Notes under the pieces: model-generated
What the model was told of the DNA's origin: nothing
Database searches by the model: none
Seen by the model: only the letters and a program-made list of their open reading frames with translations
In this document: one piece after another, positions 43,623 to 53,190 of the stretch
Layout: each line of letters opens with the position of its first letter
How positions within the stretch are numbered: position 1 is the first letter of the stretch
Made by a program: the position numbers and the translations under genes
Origin: Paenibacillus sp. HWE-109
Lineage (GTDB): Bacteria > Bacillota > Bacilli > Paenibacillales > NBRC-103111
NCBI RefSeq assembly: GCF_022163125.1
Contig: NZ_CP091881.1
Location: forward strand, 8,450,501-8,514,500
Direction: 5' to 3'
DNA: 64,000 bases

Positions 43623-45392
43623 ATGCGGGCTAGGATTCGAAAGCTGTTTCACACTATTTCTTTCCGATTATTCATTGTTTGTTTCATCTTTGTGCTGAGC
43701 TCGGAAGTGATTGTGAGCACCTTGTCCTACCGGTACATTAAGAATGAGATTTCCACCAGCCAAACGGAACTGGCCAAGCAGCTTCTCGTAAAGGAGCAGC
43801 AGTATATGGACTTATATTTCGCCCTGGTCCAGAACACGATTGCCCTGTTATCCTCGTCTTCCGAAACGTGGCGCAACGATATGAGCGCGGCCCAAGCTGG
43901 GTTGGAGGGGGTCTATCGCACTCACTCGGAGATGCTGACGGATGTGTATTTTATTAGAAAGGACCTTTCCATACTCGGAGGCAATCCTGTCACTAAGGTA
44001 TTGAACGATCCAATGCCAACTCGGGAGGAGCTGTACCGAACTGCTTACAGCAACGCTTACGGCAGTATTTCGGTCAGCAACCCCTACCAATCCTTCTTCT
44101 CCGGCTGGACGGTTACGTTCACCAAAGCGTTGACTTTCGCCGGGGAACCGATGGTTATTGCGGTTGATCTTAATTTGACGGCTTTGCAGGAGCGGATGGA
44201 CCAGATCAGTCACGGCAGCAACCTGCAGCTGGCCATTCTCGACGATCAAGGTCGCGTCATACTCGAGCCTGCAGCTGGCGGGCCGTTCCGGGCGAGAGAC
44301 CACCAGCTTTTGTTCGACGACCGGGACAGCATGGAGTTGATCCATCAGAAGGATGATGTGTTCCAAGAGCATATGAACGGTATTCCTGTTACCGTAATGA
44401 AAGGCTTCATTCCTAGAACGAAGTGGATTGTGTTCGCTTTCTCCGACAGCACCTCGCTGCAGAAATCCCTGCAGCGGATGGAAAGTTTTTTCTTCTGGGT
44501 GCTGGCTGTTGGACTCCTCCTCAGCATTGTGACGGCAGCCTTCGTTGCCCGGATGATTCGGATACCGGTCTATTACTTGATTCGCAAGATGAGTCAGGTG
44601 AGGCAGGGTGATCTGAATGTAACGATTCCCAGGATACGCAATGACGAATTCGGCGAGCTGACCGATACGTTCAATACGATGCTGGGGCGGATACGAACGC
44701 TGCTTGAGCAAGTCAACATCAGTGAACGCAGGAAGAAGGAACTGGAAATTCAGGTGCTGCAATCGCAAATTAATCCGCATTTTCTCTATAATACGTTAGG
44801 TTCGATCAGCAATGTGGTGGACGTCGGCAGGTATGATGAAGTGGACAATTTGATCGGCGCGCTGATCGCCATTCTGGAATATGGCATTACGGATTTCTCC
44901 GACAGGGCCAGTCTGAACCAGGAACTTAGGAATGTAAGAGATTACTTGCACATCCAGAATGTCCGGTATGACAGCGTGTTCGAGCTCCTGGAAGAGATCG
45001 ATCCCGAGGTGCTAACACATCCCGTATTGAGAATGGCGCTTCAGCCGATTGTGGAGAACAGTATCTTCCACGGCTATTGCGGGGGAAGACTAGCGGGCGT
45101 AATTCGCATTACAGCGCTGCGTAAAGAGGGGCAACTCGTGATTGATGTAACGGACGAGGGGGTGGGGATGTCTCCAGAGAAGGTGTCGCTGCTGCTTCTC
45201 CCTCTTCAGGAGAATGCCGCTCTGGCGGAACGGCGCAAACGAATCGGCTTGTACAACATTCATCAGCGAATTCAGTTGAACTACGGCGAGTCTTACGGTC
45301 TTAGCGTGTGGAGTGAGGAAGGCAAGGGGACCCGGGTCACACTGCGGTTTCCCGATTTGCGAGTGGATGAACGGAATATCTTAGCCGTCTAA
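43623..45392 (+). CDS. YesM-type sensor histidine kinase
   Basis: A 589-residue kinase. TM1 is at residues ~13-33, an extracellular Cache-like sensor at ~35-285, and TM2 at ~293-315. HAMP follows (IPVYYLIRKMSQVRQGDLNVTIPR). The phospho-acceptor His is in QSQINPHFLYNTLGSIS (about residue 388), and the HATPase has VENSIFHGY and DVTDEGVGMS. The start is taken as ATG 43623 behind GGGGTGGG; an in-frame ATG at 43587 has no site. It is encoded inside the transporter run, between binding protein and regulator, so sensing and transport are probably one regulated unit. Confidence 0.9.
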   Translation: MRARIRKLFHTISFRLFIVCFIFVLSSEVIVSTLSYRYIKNEISTSQTELAKQLLVKEQQYMDLYFALVQNTIALLSSSSETWRNDMSAAQAGLEGVYRTHSEMLTDVYFIRKDLSILGGNPVTKVLNDPMPTREELYRTAYSNAYGSISVSNPYQSFFSGWTVTFTKALTFAGEPMVIAVDLNLTALQERMDQISHGSNLQLAILDDQGRVILEPAAGGPFRARDHQLLFDDRDSMELIHQKDDVFQEHMNGIPVTVMKGFIPRTKWIVFAFSDSTSLQKSLQRMESFFFWVLAVGLLLSIVTAAFVARMIRIPVYYLIRKMSQVRQGDLNVTIPRIRNDEFGELTDTFNTMLGRIRTLLEQVNISERRKKELEIQVLQSQINPHFLYNTLGSISNVVDVGRYDEVDNLIGALIAILEYGITDFSDRASLNQELRNVRDYLHIQNVRYDSVFELLEEIDPEVLTHPVLRMALQPIVENSIFHGYCGGRLAGVIRITALRKEGQLVIDVTDEGVGMSPEKVSLLLLPLQENAALAERRKRIGLYNIHQRIQLNYGESYGLSVWSEEGKGTRVTLRFPDLRVDERNILAV

Positions 45393-45404
45393 GGAGGAAT
45401 GGAC

Positions 45405-47009
45405 ATGCGGGAAGTGATCACATGCTTGATCGTCGATGACGAGCCGCCGATGGTGCAGCGGCTGCAGCGCATGTTCGAGCGGTGGGCAGAGCAGCGGCTG
45501 CCGTATAAGCTGGTAGGATCAGCTTATTCAGGCAGCGAGGGGCTGGAGCAGGCCGAGCGACTGAAGCCGGATTTGATTTTGACGGATGTGGTTATGCCGG
45601 GCAAGAATGGCTTGGAGATGATTAGAGAGCTGAGGGAAAGTCACCCCCGCATTGAATTTATCATTCTGAGCGCATACGCTGACTTTGCTTACGCCAAGCA
45701 GGCTATTGCCATGGGCGTCTTTGAATATCTGGTTAAGGTTCCACTGAGGGAGCAGGAGGTGCTGGCTGCACTGGCGAAAGCGCGGGACAATGTGCTGGCT
45801 TGGGAGGAGAAGGACCTAAGGCTGCACAGCCTCAGCGGATCAGTGAAAGGTGATTCCCACCGAATGCGCAAGCAGTTGCTCGATGAGCTTATGCGCGGAG
45901 AGATGAGCGCCACAACGATGAAGCGAAGAAGTCTTGAGTACGCTCCGAGCTTCCACCCTGGCCAGTACGCTAGCTTTGTGGTTCGTTTGGATGACTATGC
46001 GGCCTTCTGTGCAGAGTATTCGCCTGCTGACCGCAATTCGCTCAAGTACGGCATGCTGAATATTATGGAGGAGGTGCTTCAGGATGCGGGCGGTTGTTTC
46101 GTATGTGAGATGTCCCCCAACACGCTTGTCGGATTTGCCATGATTCAGGCAGCGGGAGAACAAGGCTTTGACAGACGAGGGCTTGAGCTGGCCGAGGAGC
46201 TTCTTACCCACATGAAGTCATATTTGCGCCTGTCCGTTTCCATTGGAGTGAGCCGCCGGCATCGTGGCTGGGAGCAAGCAGCCGAAGCGTATAGGGAGGC
46301 TTTGGCAGCTTTAGCTGATTCGTTCTACTTCAGCTTCAGCATGGTCGTAACCCCGAACCGCCGATTGGTCTATAACGAAGCCGATGCGCGAGTCATGTTC
46401 GAGCGGTTTGAAAATGTACTGGATCGCGTATCCTCGGCTTCCGATAAAGACGAGCTGGCACCGCTTCTCAAGCTGCTGCACACGTACCGCATTCCCTCGT
46501 ACAAGCTGCTGCCCTATGTCGAGAGGTGGTTAGTCCGGCTGCAGCGCAAATTGTTCCGGGTCGGCAATGAGCTGGAAGACACGCCGCCGCTCCAGTTGGA
46601 CGTCTGTTCGCATTTGCATCAATTGACGGAATGGCTCCGTTTGGAATGGGAGCGTATCTTATCCCAAGCGGAGCCTGTGAGTCTAAGACCGGACATGGCC
46701 AAGGCGATCCTGTACGTCGAGGAGCACCTCCACGAATCGCTCTCGCTAAGCCATCTTGCAGACCATATTCACTTGAATCTGTCCTATGTCAGCGAGCTGT
46801 TCAAGAAAGAGCTGGGCATTAACTTTACGGACTACGTCGCCAAGCGCAGGATCGAGCGGGCTATTGAGCTTATGCGCAAGCAGGCTTATACGAACCAAGA
46901 ACTAGCAGAGGCTGTTGGCATCCAGAATGAGAAATATTTTTGTACGCTCTTCAAGAAAATTACCGGCACTTCGCCGCAGAAATATGAACTTAACAGCAGA
47001 AGAATCTAA
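45405..47009 (+). CDS. YesN-type response regulator with AraC DNA-binding domain
   Basis: A 534-residue regulator. The receiver has CLIVDDEPPM and the phospho-acceptor Asp in DLILTDVVMPGKNG (about residue 60). A variable middle follows, and then an AraC double helix-turn-helix (LADHIHLNLSYVSELFKKELGINFTDYV, EAVGIQNEKYFCTLFKKITGTSPQKYE). ATG 45405 is preferred over ATG 45399 because AGGAGG ends at 45397. It lies 12 bases after the kinase. The direct repeats in the 39.9-40.0 kb divergent region are its most likely binding sites. Confidence 0.92.
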   Translation: MREVITCLIVDDEPPMVQRLQRMFERWAEQRLPYKLVGSAYSGSEGLEQAERLKPDLILTDVVMPGKNGLEMIRELRESHPRIEFIILSAYADFAYAKQAIAMGVFEYLVKVPLREQEVLAALAKARDNVLAWEEKDLRLHSLSGSVKGDSHRMRKQLLDELMRGEMSATTMKRRSLEYAPSFHPGQYASFVVRLDDYAAFCAEYSPADRNSLKYGMLNIMEEVLQDAGGCFVCEMSPNTLVGFAMIQAAGEQGFDRRGLELAEELLTHMKSYLRLSVSIGVSRRHRGWEQAAEAYREALAALADSFYFSFSMVVTPNRRLVYNEADARVMFERFENVLDRVSSASDKDELAPLLKLLHTYRIPSYKLLPYVERWLVRLQRKLFRVGNELEDTPPLQLDVCSHLHQLTEWLRLEWERILSQAEPVSLRPDMAKAILYVEEHLHESLSLSHLADHIHLNLSYVSELFKKELGINFTDYVAKRRIERAIELMRKQAYTNQELAEAVGIQNEKYFCTLFKKITGTSPQKYELNSRRI

Positions 47010-47030
47010 TGGAAAGCGAGAGGATAGACA

Positions 47031-49466
47031 GTGGCTATATCTCGATTTCAGAGACGCAGTCCCTTGCCATTGGAATGGGGGACGGATACGAGCCTTATCT
47101 GGCATCCTGCCGAGGTGGAAACGCATTATGAACACCCGGTGCAGTCTTATTGTCAATTCCGCCAAAGTTTTGAGCTCCCTGCGGATGCAAAGGCATCCGG
47201 AACGCTGAGCATTTTTGCTGACTCTAGATATATTGTATATGTGAATGGGATGTACGCGGGCCGAGGACCTTGCCGGAGTGACCCGAGATGGCAGTATGTC
47301 GACGAGCTTCCGGTTTCGAGGCTGCTTCGTCCAGGCCGCAACTGCATCGCTGTCATGGTACTGTATTACGGCTACGGAACTGGGCAATCAATCGATCGGA
47401 TTCCCGCACTGCTGGCTGAGCTGAACGTTTCCGTGCCTGGAGGAGAGACGATCCTTCTGGGTACGAACTCTACATGGTTATGCCGCAAAGCGGACGCTTA
47501 CGATTCTCAAGCCCCCCGGGTGAACGGCTGCCAAGGGCCCATCGAAATTTACGATGCCCGGCTGGAACGGGAGGACTGGCATCTGCCAGACACTGCGGTG
47601 GACGGCTGGGAGGCGGCCCGACAGCGAGGCTTCCGGCTGTCGCCCTTCTGGAACTTCGTGCGGAGATCCATTCCGCTGCTGGAGGAGAAGGAGCTGGATG
47701 CGCTGCGGTTTGTGAGCCGTGGCGTCATCCCTAGGCTTCCGGCACCTTCCGGGAGAATGCATCTGGATATCATTGAGGAAACGAAGGGCATGCATCTGAT
47801 CGAGGCAAGCCCGTTGGATTCTCCCTGGGACGTAGGCTCTGAACGGCCTTCACCAGACGAGGCTGAAGTGCTGACTTACGATTTCGGCAGGATCGAGCCA
47901 GGGTATTTGCAGCTTGAGGTTACCGGTACCGCCGGGACCATCGTCGATGTGGTGTATGCCGAAGAGCTGTGGGAAGGCAAGGCGCTGCTTAACGGGAATA
48001 ACAATCGTTCTCTGGATAGATTTATCCTCGCAGAGGGACGGCAGCAGCTGGAAGTGGGCTTTGGCTGGAAGGCGTGCCGCTACGTACAGCTGCGGGTTCG
48101 GCATGTGGATTCCCGCCCGGTTTGCGTGCACAGGGTAGGGCTGCGAACACGTCGCTATCCTGTGGCGCAGCCAGCGGCGTTCAAGTGCAGTGACCAGACG
48201 CTGCAGCGGATCTGGGACATCTCCGAGCATACGGTACGCATCTGTATGCAGGATGCTTTCGTCGATTCGCCAAGTCGCGAGCAGCAGCAGTGGATGGGGG
48301 ATGGACGCTGGCAGGCGCTTTACCAGACGTATTATTCAGGGGATGGAAGGCTGCACCGCAAGCTTCTGGAACAGGTTGGCCAATCTCAGGATTGGCAGGG
48401 CATGACGGCTCAGCGGTATCCGGATGGACATCACAACTACCCGCCGATTCCGTCGTTTTGCCTGCACTGGATCAGTTCCTTCGGCGAGTATCTGGACGCT
48501 TACGGGGATGACGGGCTTCTGGCCGAATGGTGGCCGAACATCGTTCAGGCACTTCGCTGGTTCTCAGGTTTCGAGGACGAAGACGGGTTGCTTGTGGACG
48601 TACCGTACTGGGCCTATGTGGATGCGGGTGAGGCGCCCCTTGGCAGATGGCCGGACGTAGAACGCGGTGGGATCGTTACAGCGCTCAACTTGCTTTATCT
48701 GGAAGCGATGCGCCAAGCGATCAGCTATGCCGGACTGACCGGAGATCATGAGGCCGAGGCGTATTACAAGAAGGTAAGCAACCGGTTAGCGGACAGTATC
48801 AAGCAAACTTTATGGCTGCCGGAAGTCGGCGTCTACACGGAGTGTTTGGTCAAAGGCGTCCCTAGTGTACTATACAGTGAATCGGCGAACGCCCTAGCGC
48901 TGGTTGTTCTGCATGCGGCTGAAGACGAGCGAAGCCAAGAGATTTACCATGCGGTATTCTCGCCTGAAGCGGCAGGGGGAGCCATTCAAGCCAGCCCATT
49001 CTTCATGTTGACCGTTTACAGGGCACTCGGCAAGCTTGGCCGTGAAGAACGAATGCTGGAGCTGGTGCTTGAGAGGTACGGTCCGATGGTTGAAGCCGGT
49101 GCTACGACGGTATGGGAATGGTGGGGCTTATTCTATCAGGATAAGCAGTCGGGGGAAGTGCACTTCAGCTCAGCGTGCCACGCCTGGGGAAGCATGCCCG
49201 TGTACATGTTCTTGCATGCGATTCTGGGTGTACGCTCACTGAAACCCGGACATACCGTAGTAGAGATTTCTCCACGGCTCCTTGGCGGTCTTACCTGGGC
49301 GGAAGGTTCTATTCCGACGACATGCGGCGTTTTGGCTGTTCGGGTGGAACGCGAGACCGAGCATGCCTTAGAAATTCGGCTGAATCTGACAGTGCCCGAA
49401 GGAGTAACCGTCTTGTCTCAAGGTGTTTCTTATGGCGTAGGTAAGCATGTAGTGTATGTAGAATAA
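47031..49466 (+). CDS. GH78-like alpha-L-rhamnosidase
   Basis: An 811-residue protein without a signal peptide. N-terminal beta domains (~1-390) have FRQSFELPADAKASGTLSIFAD and VNGMYAGRGPCRSDPRWQYVD, typical of GH78 binding domains. The catalytic alpha/alpha-barrel has DSPSREQQQWMGDGRW near residue 418, a one-residue-shorter form of the usual GH78 acid motif, and TTVWEWWGLF near 690. A C-terminal beta-sandwich follows. The start is GTG 47031, 21 bases after the regulator, with GAGAGG upstream, so it is probably the last gene of the importer run. It suggests that the imported glycan carries rhamnose, but the altered motif leaves the specificity open. Confidence 0.8.
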   Translation: MAISRFQRRSPLPLEWGTDTSLIWHPAEVETHYEHPVQSYCQFRQSFELPADAKASGTLSIFADSRYIVYVNGMYAGRGPCRSDPRWQYVDELPVSRLLRPGRNCIAVMVLYYGYGTGQSIDRIPALLAELNVSVPGGETILLGTNSTWLCRKADAYDSQAPRVNGCQGPIEIYDARLEREDWHLPDTAVDGWEAARQRGFRLSPFWNFVRRSIPLLEEKELDALRFVSRGVIPRLPAPSGRMHLDIIEETKGMHLIEASPLDSPWDVGSERPSPDEAEVLTYDFGRIEPGYLQLEVTGTAGTIVDVVYAEELWEGKALLNGNNNRSLDRFILAEGRQQLEVGFGWKACRYVQLRVRHVDSRPVCVHRVGLRTRRYPVAQPAAFKCSDQTLQRIWDISEHTVRICMQDAFVDSPSREQQQWMGDGRWQALYQTYYSGDGRLHRKLLEQVGQSQDWQGMTAQRYPDGHHNYPPIPSFCLHWISSFGEYLDAYGDDGLLAEWWPNIVQALRWFSGFEDEDGLLVDVPYWAYVDAGEAPLGRWPDVERGGIVTALNLLYLEAMRQAISYAGLTGDHEAEAYYKKVSNRLADSIKQTLWLPEVGVYTECLVKGVPSVLYSESANALALVVLHAAEDERSQEIYHAVFSPEAAGGAIQASPFFMLTVYRALGKLGREERMLELVLERYGPMVEAGATTVWEWWGLFYQDKQSGEVHFSSACHAWGSMPVYMFLHAILGVRSLKPGHTVVEISPRLLGGLTWAEGSIPTTCGVLAVRVERETEHALEIRLNLTVPEGVTVLSQGVSYGVGKHVVYVE

Positions 49467-49470
49467 AAAT

Positions 49471-49550
49471 AAAACCAGCAAGCCCTCGAGGAGGCCACTG
49501 AAAACAGAGAGTTCTTCAGTGGCCTCCCCTTACCAGTTTGCTGGTTTTTT
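49471..49550 (+). terminator. Two-stem terminator after the rhamnosidase gene
   Basis: An outer stem (AAAACCAGCAA with TTGCTGGTTTT) encloses an inner perfect stem (GGAGGCCACTGAA with TTCAGTGGCCTCC), and a T-run follows. This closes the 40.1-49.5 kb run. Confidence 0.85.
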
Positions 49551-49645
49551 ACACTTGGATAACAGGCATTTTGCATCGGGTTATTTAAGGCCATAAATTT
49601 TTCATTGACTTGAGCAAGGGTTAAAAGTTATTATATGTGTGTTGT

Positions 49646-49674
49646 TACTTAAACGTTTAGGTACTTAAACGATT
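49646..49674. promoter_or_regulatory. LacI-type operator before the maltodextrin operon
   Basis: TACTTAAACGTTTAGG (49646-49661) contains the palindrome TAAACGTTTA and is followed by a degenerate second copy, TACTTAAACGATT. The 16-bp site occurs exactly, inverted, before the lacI-type gene (54967-54982). The first copy is 54 bases before the malE-like start. Confidence 0.7.
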
Positions 49675-49699
49675 CAGTAAAATTAAAGGGGGAAAATGA

Positions 49700-50992
49700 A
49701 TGTCCAAACGTTGGTTGATTACTTCAATTATTGCAGCTACTTTCAGCGTTTCATTCCTTGCTGGATGTGCGAAGAACAATAAGTTGTCGCCCCAGCCTGA
49801 ACAAGGTCACGTGGTACAAGACAGCAATAAGCAAGGAGAAGCTAAACCAGAAGCTGGAGCGGAGCTGCTCGTATGGGAGTCCAAAGGTCCGGAACTGGAT
49901 TATTTGAAAGCGATCTCAGCAAGCTTTGAGAAAGAATATGGCGTCAAAGTGAAGGTGGAAGTAGTTCCTGCTATAGACTCTGTGAAGAAACTTACGACAG
50001 ATGGTCCTGCGGGAATCGGGGCTGATGTCTTCTCTGCACCTCACGATCAATTAGGCAATGCCGTTACGGCGGGACTTGTTTTACAGAATGATGTGTTTAA
50101 CGAAAGCGCGCGAAATGAATTTATGTCTTCGGCCATTGACGGAGTTAGCTACAAAGGCGTGTTATACGGGTTCCCGACAGCGATTGACACTTATGCGCTT
50201 TTTTATAATAAAAAATTAATGGAAAAGGCTCCGAAAACGTACGAAGAGATTGTGAAATTTGCAGAAACCTATAACGATCCGAAAAACAAAAAGTTCGCCT
50301 TTATGTGGGATGTACGCCAGTTGTATCAATCCTATTCGTTTTTTGCAGGTTACGGCGGCTATGTTTTTGGCAAGAATGGTACGGATGCAACTGATATTGG
50401 TCTAAATAGTACCAAAGCGATCGAGGGGGCGAAGTTCTTTCAATCGTTAAAGAACATACTTCCGTTAAACGTTAATGACATTAACGATAATATTATCACA
50501 GGCTTGTTCCAAGAAGGGAAAACAGCTGCTGTCATCAATGGACCCTGGTTAATGTCTGGATTGTCCAAGGTGAACTTTGAGTATGGCGTTGCGCCGCTGC
50601 CGCTTTTGCCTAATGGCGAACATCCGCAAAGCTTTTCAGGCATTAGAGGGCTATACGTGAATTCGTATACCAAATACCCGGTTGCCGCCAAACTGTTCGC
50701 TAGTTATGCAACAAGCAAGGAGAATTTAATCAATCGCTTTAAAATGACGACGCAGCTGCCGCCTAGGAAAGATCTGATGAATGATCCGATCATTAAGAAT
50801 GATGCCAATGCCTCGGCTTTCCTTGAACAAGCGAATTATTCGACGCCAATGCCGTCGATTCCGGAGATGGGGAATGTTTGGGTACCAGCAGGCGCTGCGC
50901 TTGCTTCCATCTGGAATGACAATGGGGATCCGGCCACAGTCCTGAATAACGCGGTAGAACAAATCAAGACAGCAATGAAGACTAAGAAATAA
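49700..50992 (+). CDS. Maltodextrin-binding lipoprotein (MalE/MdxE-like)
   Basis: A 430-residue binding protein. The signal peptide ends at the lipobox LAGC (residue 23). The maltose-family pattern includes LLVWESKGPELDYLKAISASFEKEYGVKV, GIGADVFSAPHDQLGNAVTAG, YGFPTAIDTYALFYNKKL and GIRGLYVNSYTKYP. AAGGGGGAAA precedes ATG 49700. It is first in an operon with MalF, MalG and a neopullulanase, so it binds maltodextrins. No ATPase gene is adjacent; a shared MsmX-like ATPase is likely. Confidence 0.9.
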   Translation: MSKRWLITSIIAATFSVSFLAGCAKNNKLSPQPEQGHVVQDSNKQGEAKPEAGAELLVWESKGPELDYLKAISASFEKEYGVKVKVEVVPAIDSVKKLTTDGPAGIGADVFSAPHDQLGNAVTAGLVLQNDVFNESARNEFMSSAIDGVSYKGVLYGFPTAIDTYALFYNKKLMEKAPKTYEEIVKFAETYNDPKNKKFAFMWDVRQLYQSYSFFAGYGGYVFGKNGTDATDIGLNSTKAIEGAKFFQSLKNILPLNVNDINDNIITGLFQEGKTAAVINGPWLMSGLSKVNFEYGVAPLPLLPNGEHPQSFSGIRGLYVNSYTKYPVAAKLFASYATSKENLINRFKMTTQLPPRKDLMNDPIIKNDANASAFLEQANYSTPMPSIPEMGNVWVPAGAALASIWNDNGDPATVLNNAVEQIKTAMKTKK

Positions 50993-51005
50993 GGCGGTCC
51001 TATGT

Positions 51006-52304
51006 ATGGATTTGAATCAAGGCGCTCTACGACATCGAACGATAGCCGCTATCTGCTCCACTGTTTTTATTGGTTTAGGCCAGCTATATAACAAACAATA
51101 TCTCAAAGGCTTGGCCTTCCTCATTCTGTCTCAATTATTTTTCTGGAATTATTATCCTATTGCTTTTAAGGGAATCAGAGGATTCATCACGCTTGGTGAT
51201 GTGCCTACCCAAATTATCAATGGAAAAGTGGTGCATGGCGATCACTCTATTTTCATGTTAATAAATGGTCTAATTACACTCGTGGTTATCCTTTTGTTCC
51301 TAGGCTTCTACTTGATTAACATTTATGATGCCCAAAGGAACGGAAGACTGAGGGACGAAGGAGGCCGTGTTCCAGGATTCATGGCTTCCGTTAGACAAGC
51401 GAAGTTTAAACAGTTCCCGTATTTATTACTGCTGCCAGCGGCATTTTTTGTGCTCTTTGTGACGATTATCCCGCTTGTTTTTAATGTTTTGATTGCTTTT
51501 ACGAACTACTCGGCTCCTGCTCATATTCCAGATCGATCCTTAGTCGATTGGGTAGGATTTAGAACTTTTTATGATTTATTTGCCCAAAAAGCTTGGAGGT
51601 TCACGTTTTTTGGCATTTCCGTTTGGAATCTCATATGGGCTGTAGCTTCTACTTCATCCGTCTTTTTGAGCGGGTTAATATTGGCACTGATGCTGAACCA
51701 TCCTAAAATAAAATTCAAAAAATTTTGGAGAACCGTCTTTATTTTGCCTTGGGCCGTGCCGCAATTCATCTCCATCTTGGTTTTCAGGGTTTTATTGAAT
51801 GGTTCGTTTGGCCCTATTAATGAAGTAATCGGCAAATTGGAATTTTCTCCGGTGCCTTGGTTATCCGATCCAACGATGGCGAAAGCGACGATTCTTCTCG
51901 TTAATTTATGGTTTTCGACGCCATTCCTTATGGCATTGATGTCCGGTGTTTTAACGACAATGCCACGCGACTTGTATGAAGCAGCAGAAGTTGATGGCGC
52001 GTCAGGGAAGCAAAAATTTATCAAAATCACTCTTCCGCTTGTCTTACTGGCTACCGCGCCCATATTAATTATGCAATTTGCCTTTAATTTCAATAACTTC
52101 AATTTGATTTATCTGCTTACGGATGGCAAACCAGACAGTCCGTCCTATTATTACGCGGGAAGCACGGATATTCTCATTTCGTGGATCTTTAAGATGACGC
52201 TGAATCAAAGTCAATTTAACGTCGCTTCCGCCGTATCGATCATTATGTTCATATTTATTGCGATGTTTTCCTTATGGAATTACAAGCGGATGAAGTCAGT
52301 CTAG
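51006..52304 (+). CDS. Maltodextrin ABC transporter permease (MalF/MdxF-like)
   Basis: A 432-residue permease with about eight membrane helices. The extra N-terminal helices (~15-45 and ~85-105) and the TIAAICSTVFIGLGQLYNKQY opening are typical of Gram-positive MdxF. The MalF core follows (PLVFNVLIAFTNYSAP, coupling loop YEAAEVDGASGKQKFIKITLP, NFNNFNLIYLLTDGKPDSP). It starts 14 bases after malE. It pairs with the MalG-like subunit. Confidence 0.92.
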   Translation: MDLNQGALRHRTIAAICSTVFIGLGQLYNKQYLKGLAFLILSQLFFWNYYPIAFKGIRGFITLGDVPTQIINGKVVHGDHSIFMLINGLITLVVILLFLGFYLINIYDAQRNGRLRDEGGRVPGFMASVRQAKFKQFPYLLLLPAAFFVLFVTIIPLVFNVLIAFTNYSAPAHIPDRSLVDWVGFRTFYDLFAQKAWRFTFFGISVWNLIWAVASTSSVFLSGLILALMLNHPKIKFKKFWRTVFILPWAVPQFISILVFRVLLNGSFGPINEVIGKLEFSPVPWLSDPTMAKATILLVNLWFSTPFLMALMSGVLTTMPRDLYEAAEVDGASGKQKFIKITLPLVLLATAPILIMQFAFNFNNFNLIYLLTDGKPDSPSYYYAGSTDILISWIFKMTLNQSQFNVASAVSIIMFIFIAMFSLWNYKRMKSV

Positions 52305-52322
52305 GAAGAGGATCTGGTCTAA

Positions 52323-53156
52323 ATGTCTAAAATAAAATCCAACTTGATCGTCGTCGGGATTTACATGGTTTTTGCCGTGTTGCTAATTGCGGTGATCTAC
52401 CCCATCCTTTGGGTTATTGGAACGTCGCTGAACCCGGGTAATGCCCTGCTGGTAAGTACCATGATTCCGGATGAGCCAACGATTGCCCACTACATCGACC
52501 TTATCAAGAACACTGATTTTGTGCTGTGGTATCAAAATACAATCAAGATCGCCATTTCGAATGCCATTGTGTCGACAGCCCTTGTGGCGGCGACAGCTTA
52601 CGCATTCTCGAGATTTCGCTTCAAAGGCAGAAAACAAGGCTTAATGACCTTGTTGATTCTTCAAATGTTTCCTGGCTTCTTATCCGTCATGGCGATTTTT
52701 GTTTTGTTGTTGCAGACCAAATTGCTGGATACCCATCTGGGCTTAATCCTTATTTATGCGGGAGGCTCCATCTCGATGGGGACTTGGGTGATGAAGGGGC
52801 ATTTCGATACCATCCCCAGAAGTCTGGAAGAGGCTGCATTTATCGATGGGGCAAGCAATATGAATGTGTTTTTTAAAATTATATTTCCCTTATCGCTGCC
52901 GGCGATTACCTTTGTTGCCCTGAACAGTTTTATAACACCTTTCATGGATTTCATTTTGCCGCAAATCGTGTTGAGATCGTCGGAGAAAATGACTTTAGCA
53001 CAAGGCTTATATAATATGGTGGCCAACGAAACGAATTCCAGCTTTACGCTATTCGCATCCGGCGCTGTGCTGGTGGCATTGCCTATCACTCTTCTGTACA
53101 TGTATTTCCAAAAATATTTAATTAACGGAATTACGACGGGGGCAGATAAAGGGTGA
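52323..53156 (+). CDS. Maltodextrin ABC transporter permease (MalG/MdxG-like)
   Basis: A 277-residue permease with six predicted helices, the coupling loop LEEAAFIDGASNMNVFFKIIFP, and the MalG-type C-terminus YFQKYLINGITTGADKG. It is 19 bases after the MalF-like gene, with AGAGG 8 bases before the ATG. Confidence 0.92.
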   Translation: MSKIKSNLIVVGIYMVFAVLLIAVIYPILWVIGTSLNPGNALLVSTMIPDEPTIAHYIDLIKNTDFVLWYQNTIKIAISNAIVSTALVAATAYAFSRFRFKGRKQGLMTLLILQMFPGFLSVMAIFVLLLQTKLLDTHLGLILIYAGGSISMGTWVMKGHFDTIPRSLEEAAFIDGASNMNVFFKIIFPLSLPAITFVALNSFITPFMDFILPQIVLRSSEKMTLAQGLYNMVANETNSSFTLFASGAVLVALPITLLYMYFQKYLINGITTGADKG

Positions 53157-53190
53157 TGGAGGAAAGTAGATCATATGTAAGGAGTTTGCC

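Noticed and set aside
43848..44780. A 310-codon minus-strand open frame
   Set aside because: It is antisense to the YesM-type kinase, with no recognisable domain; treated as a shadow.
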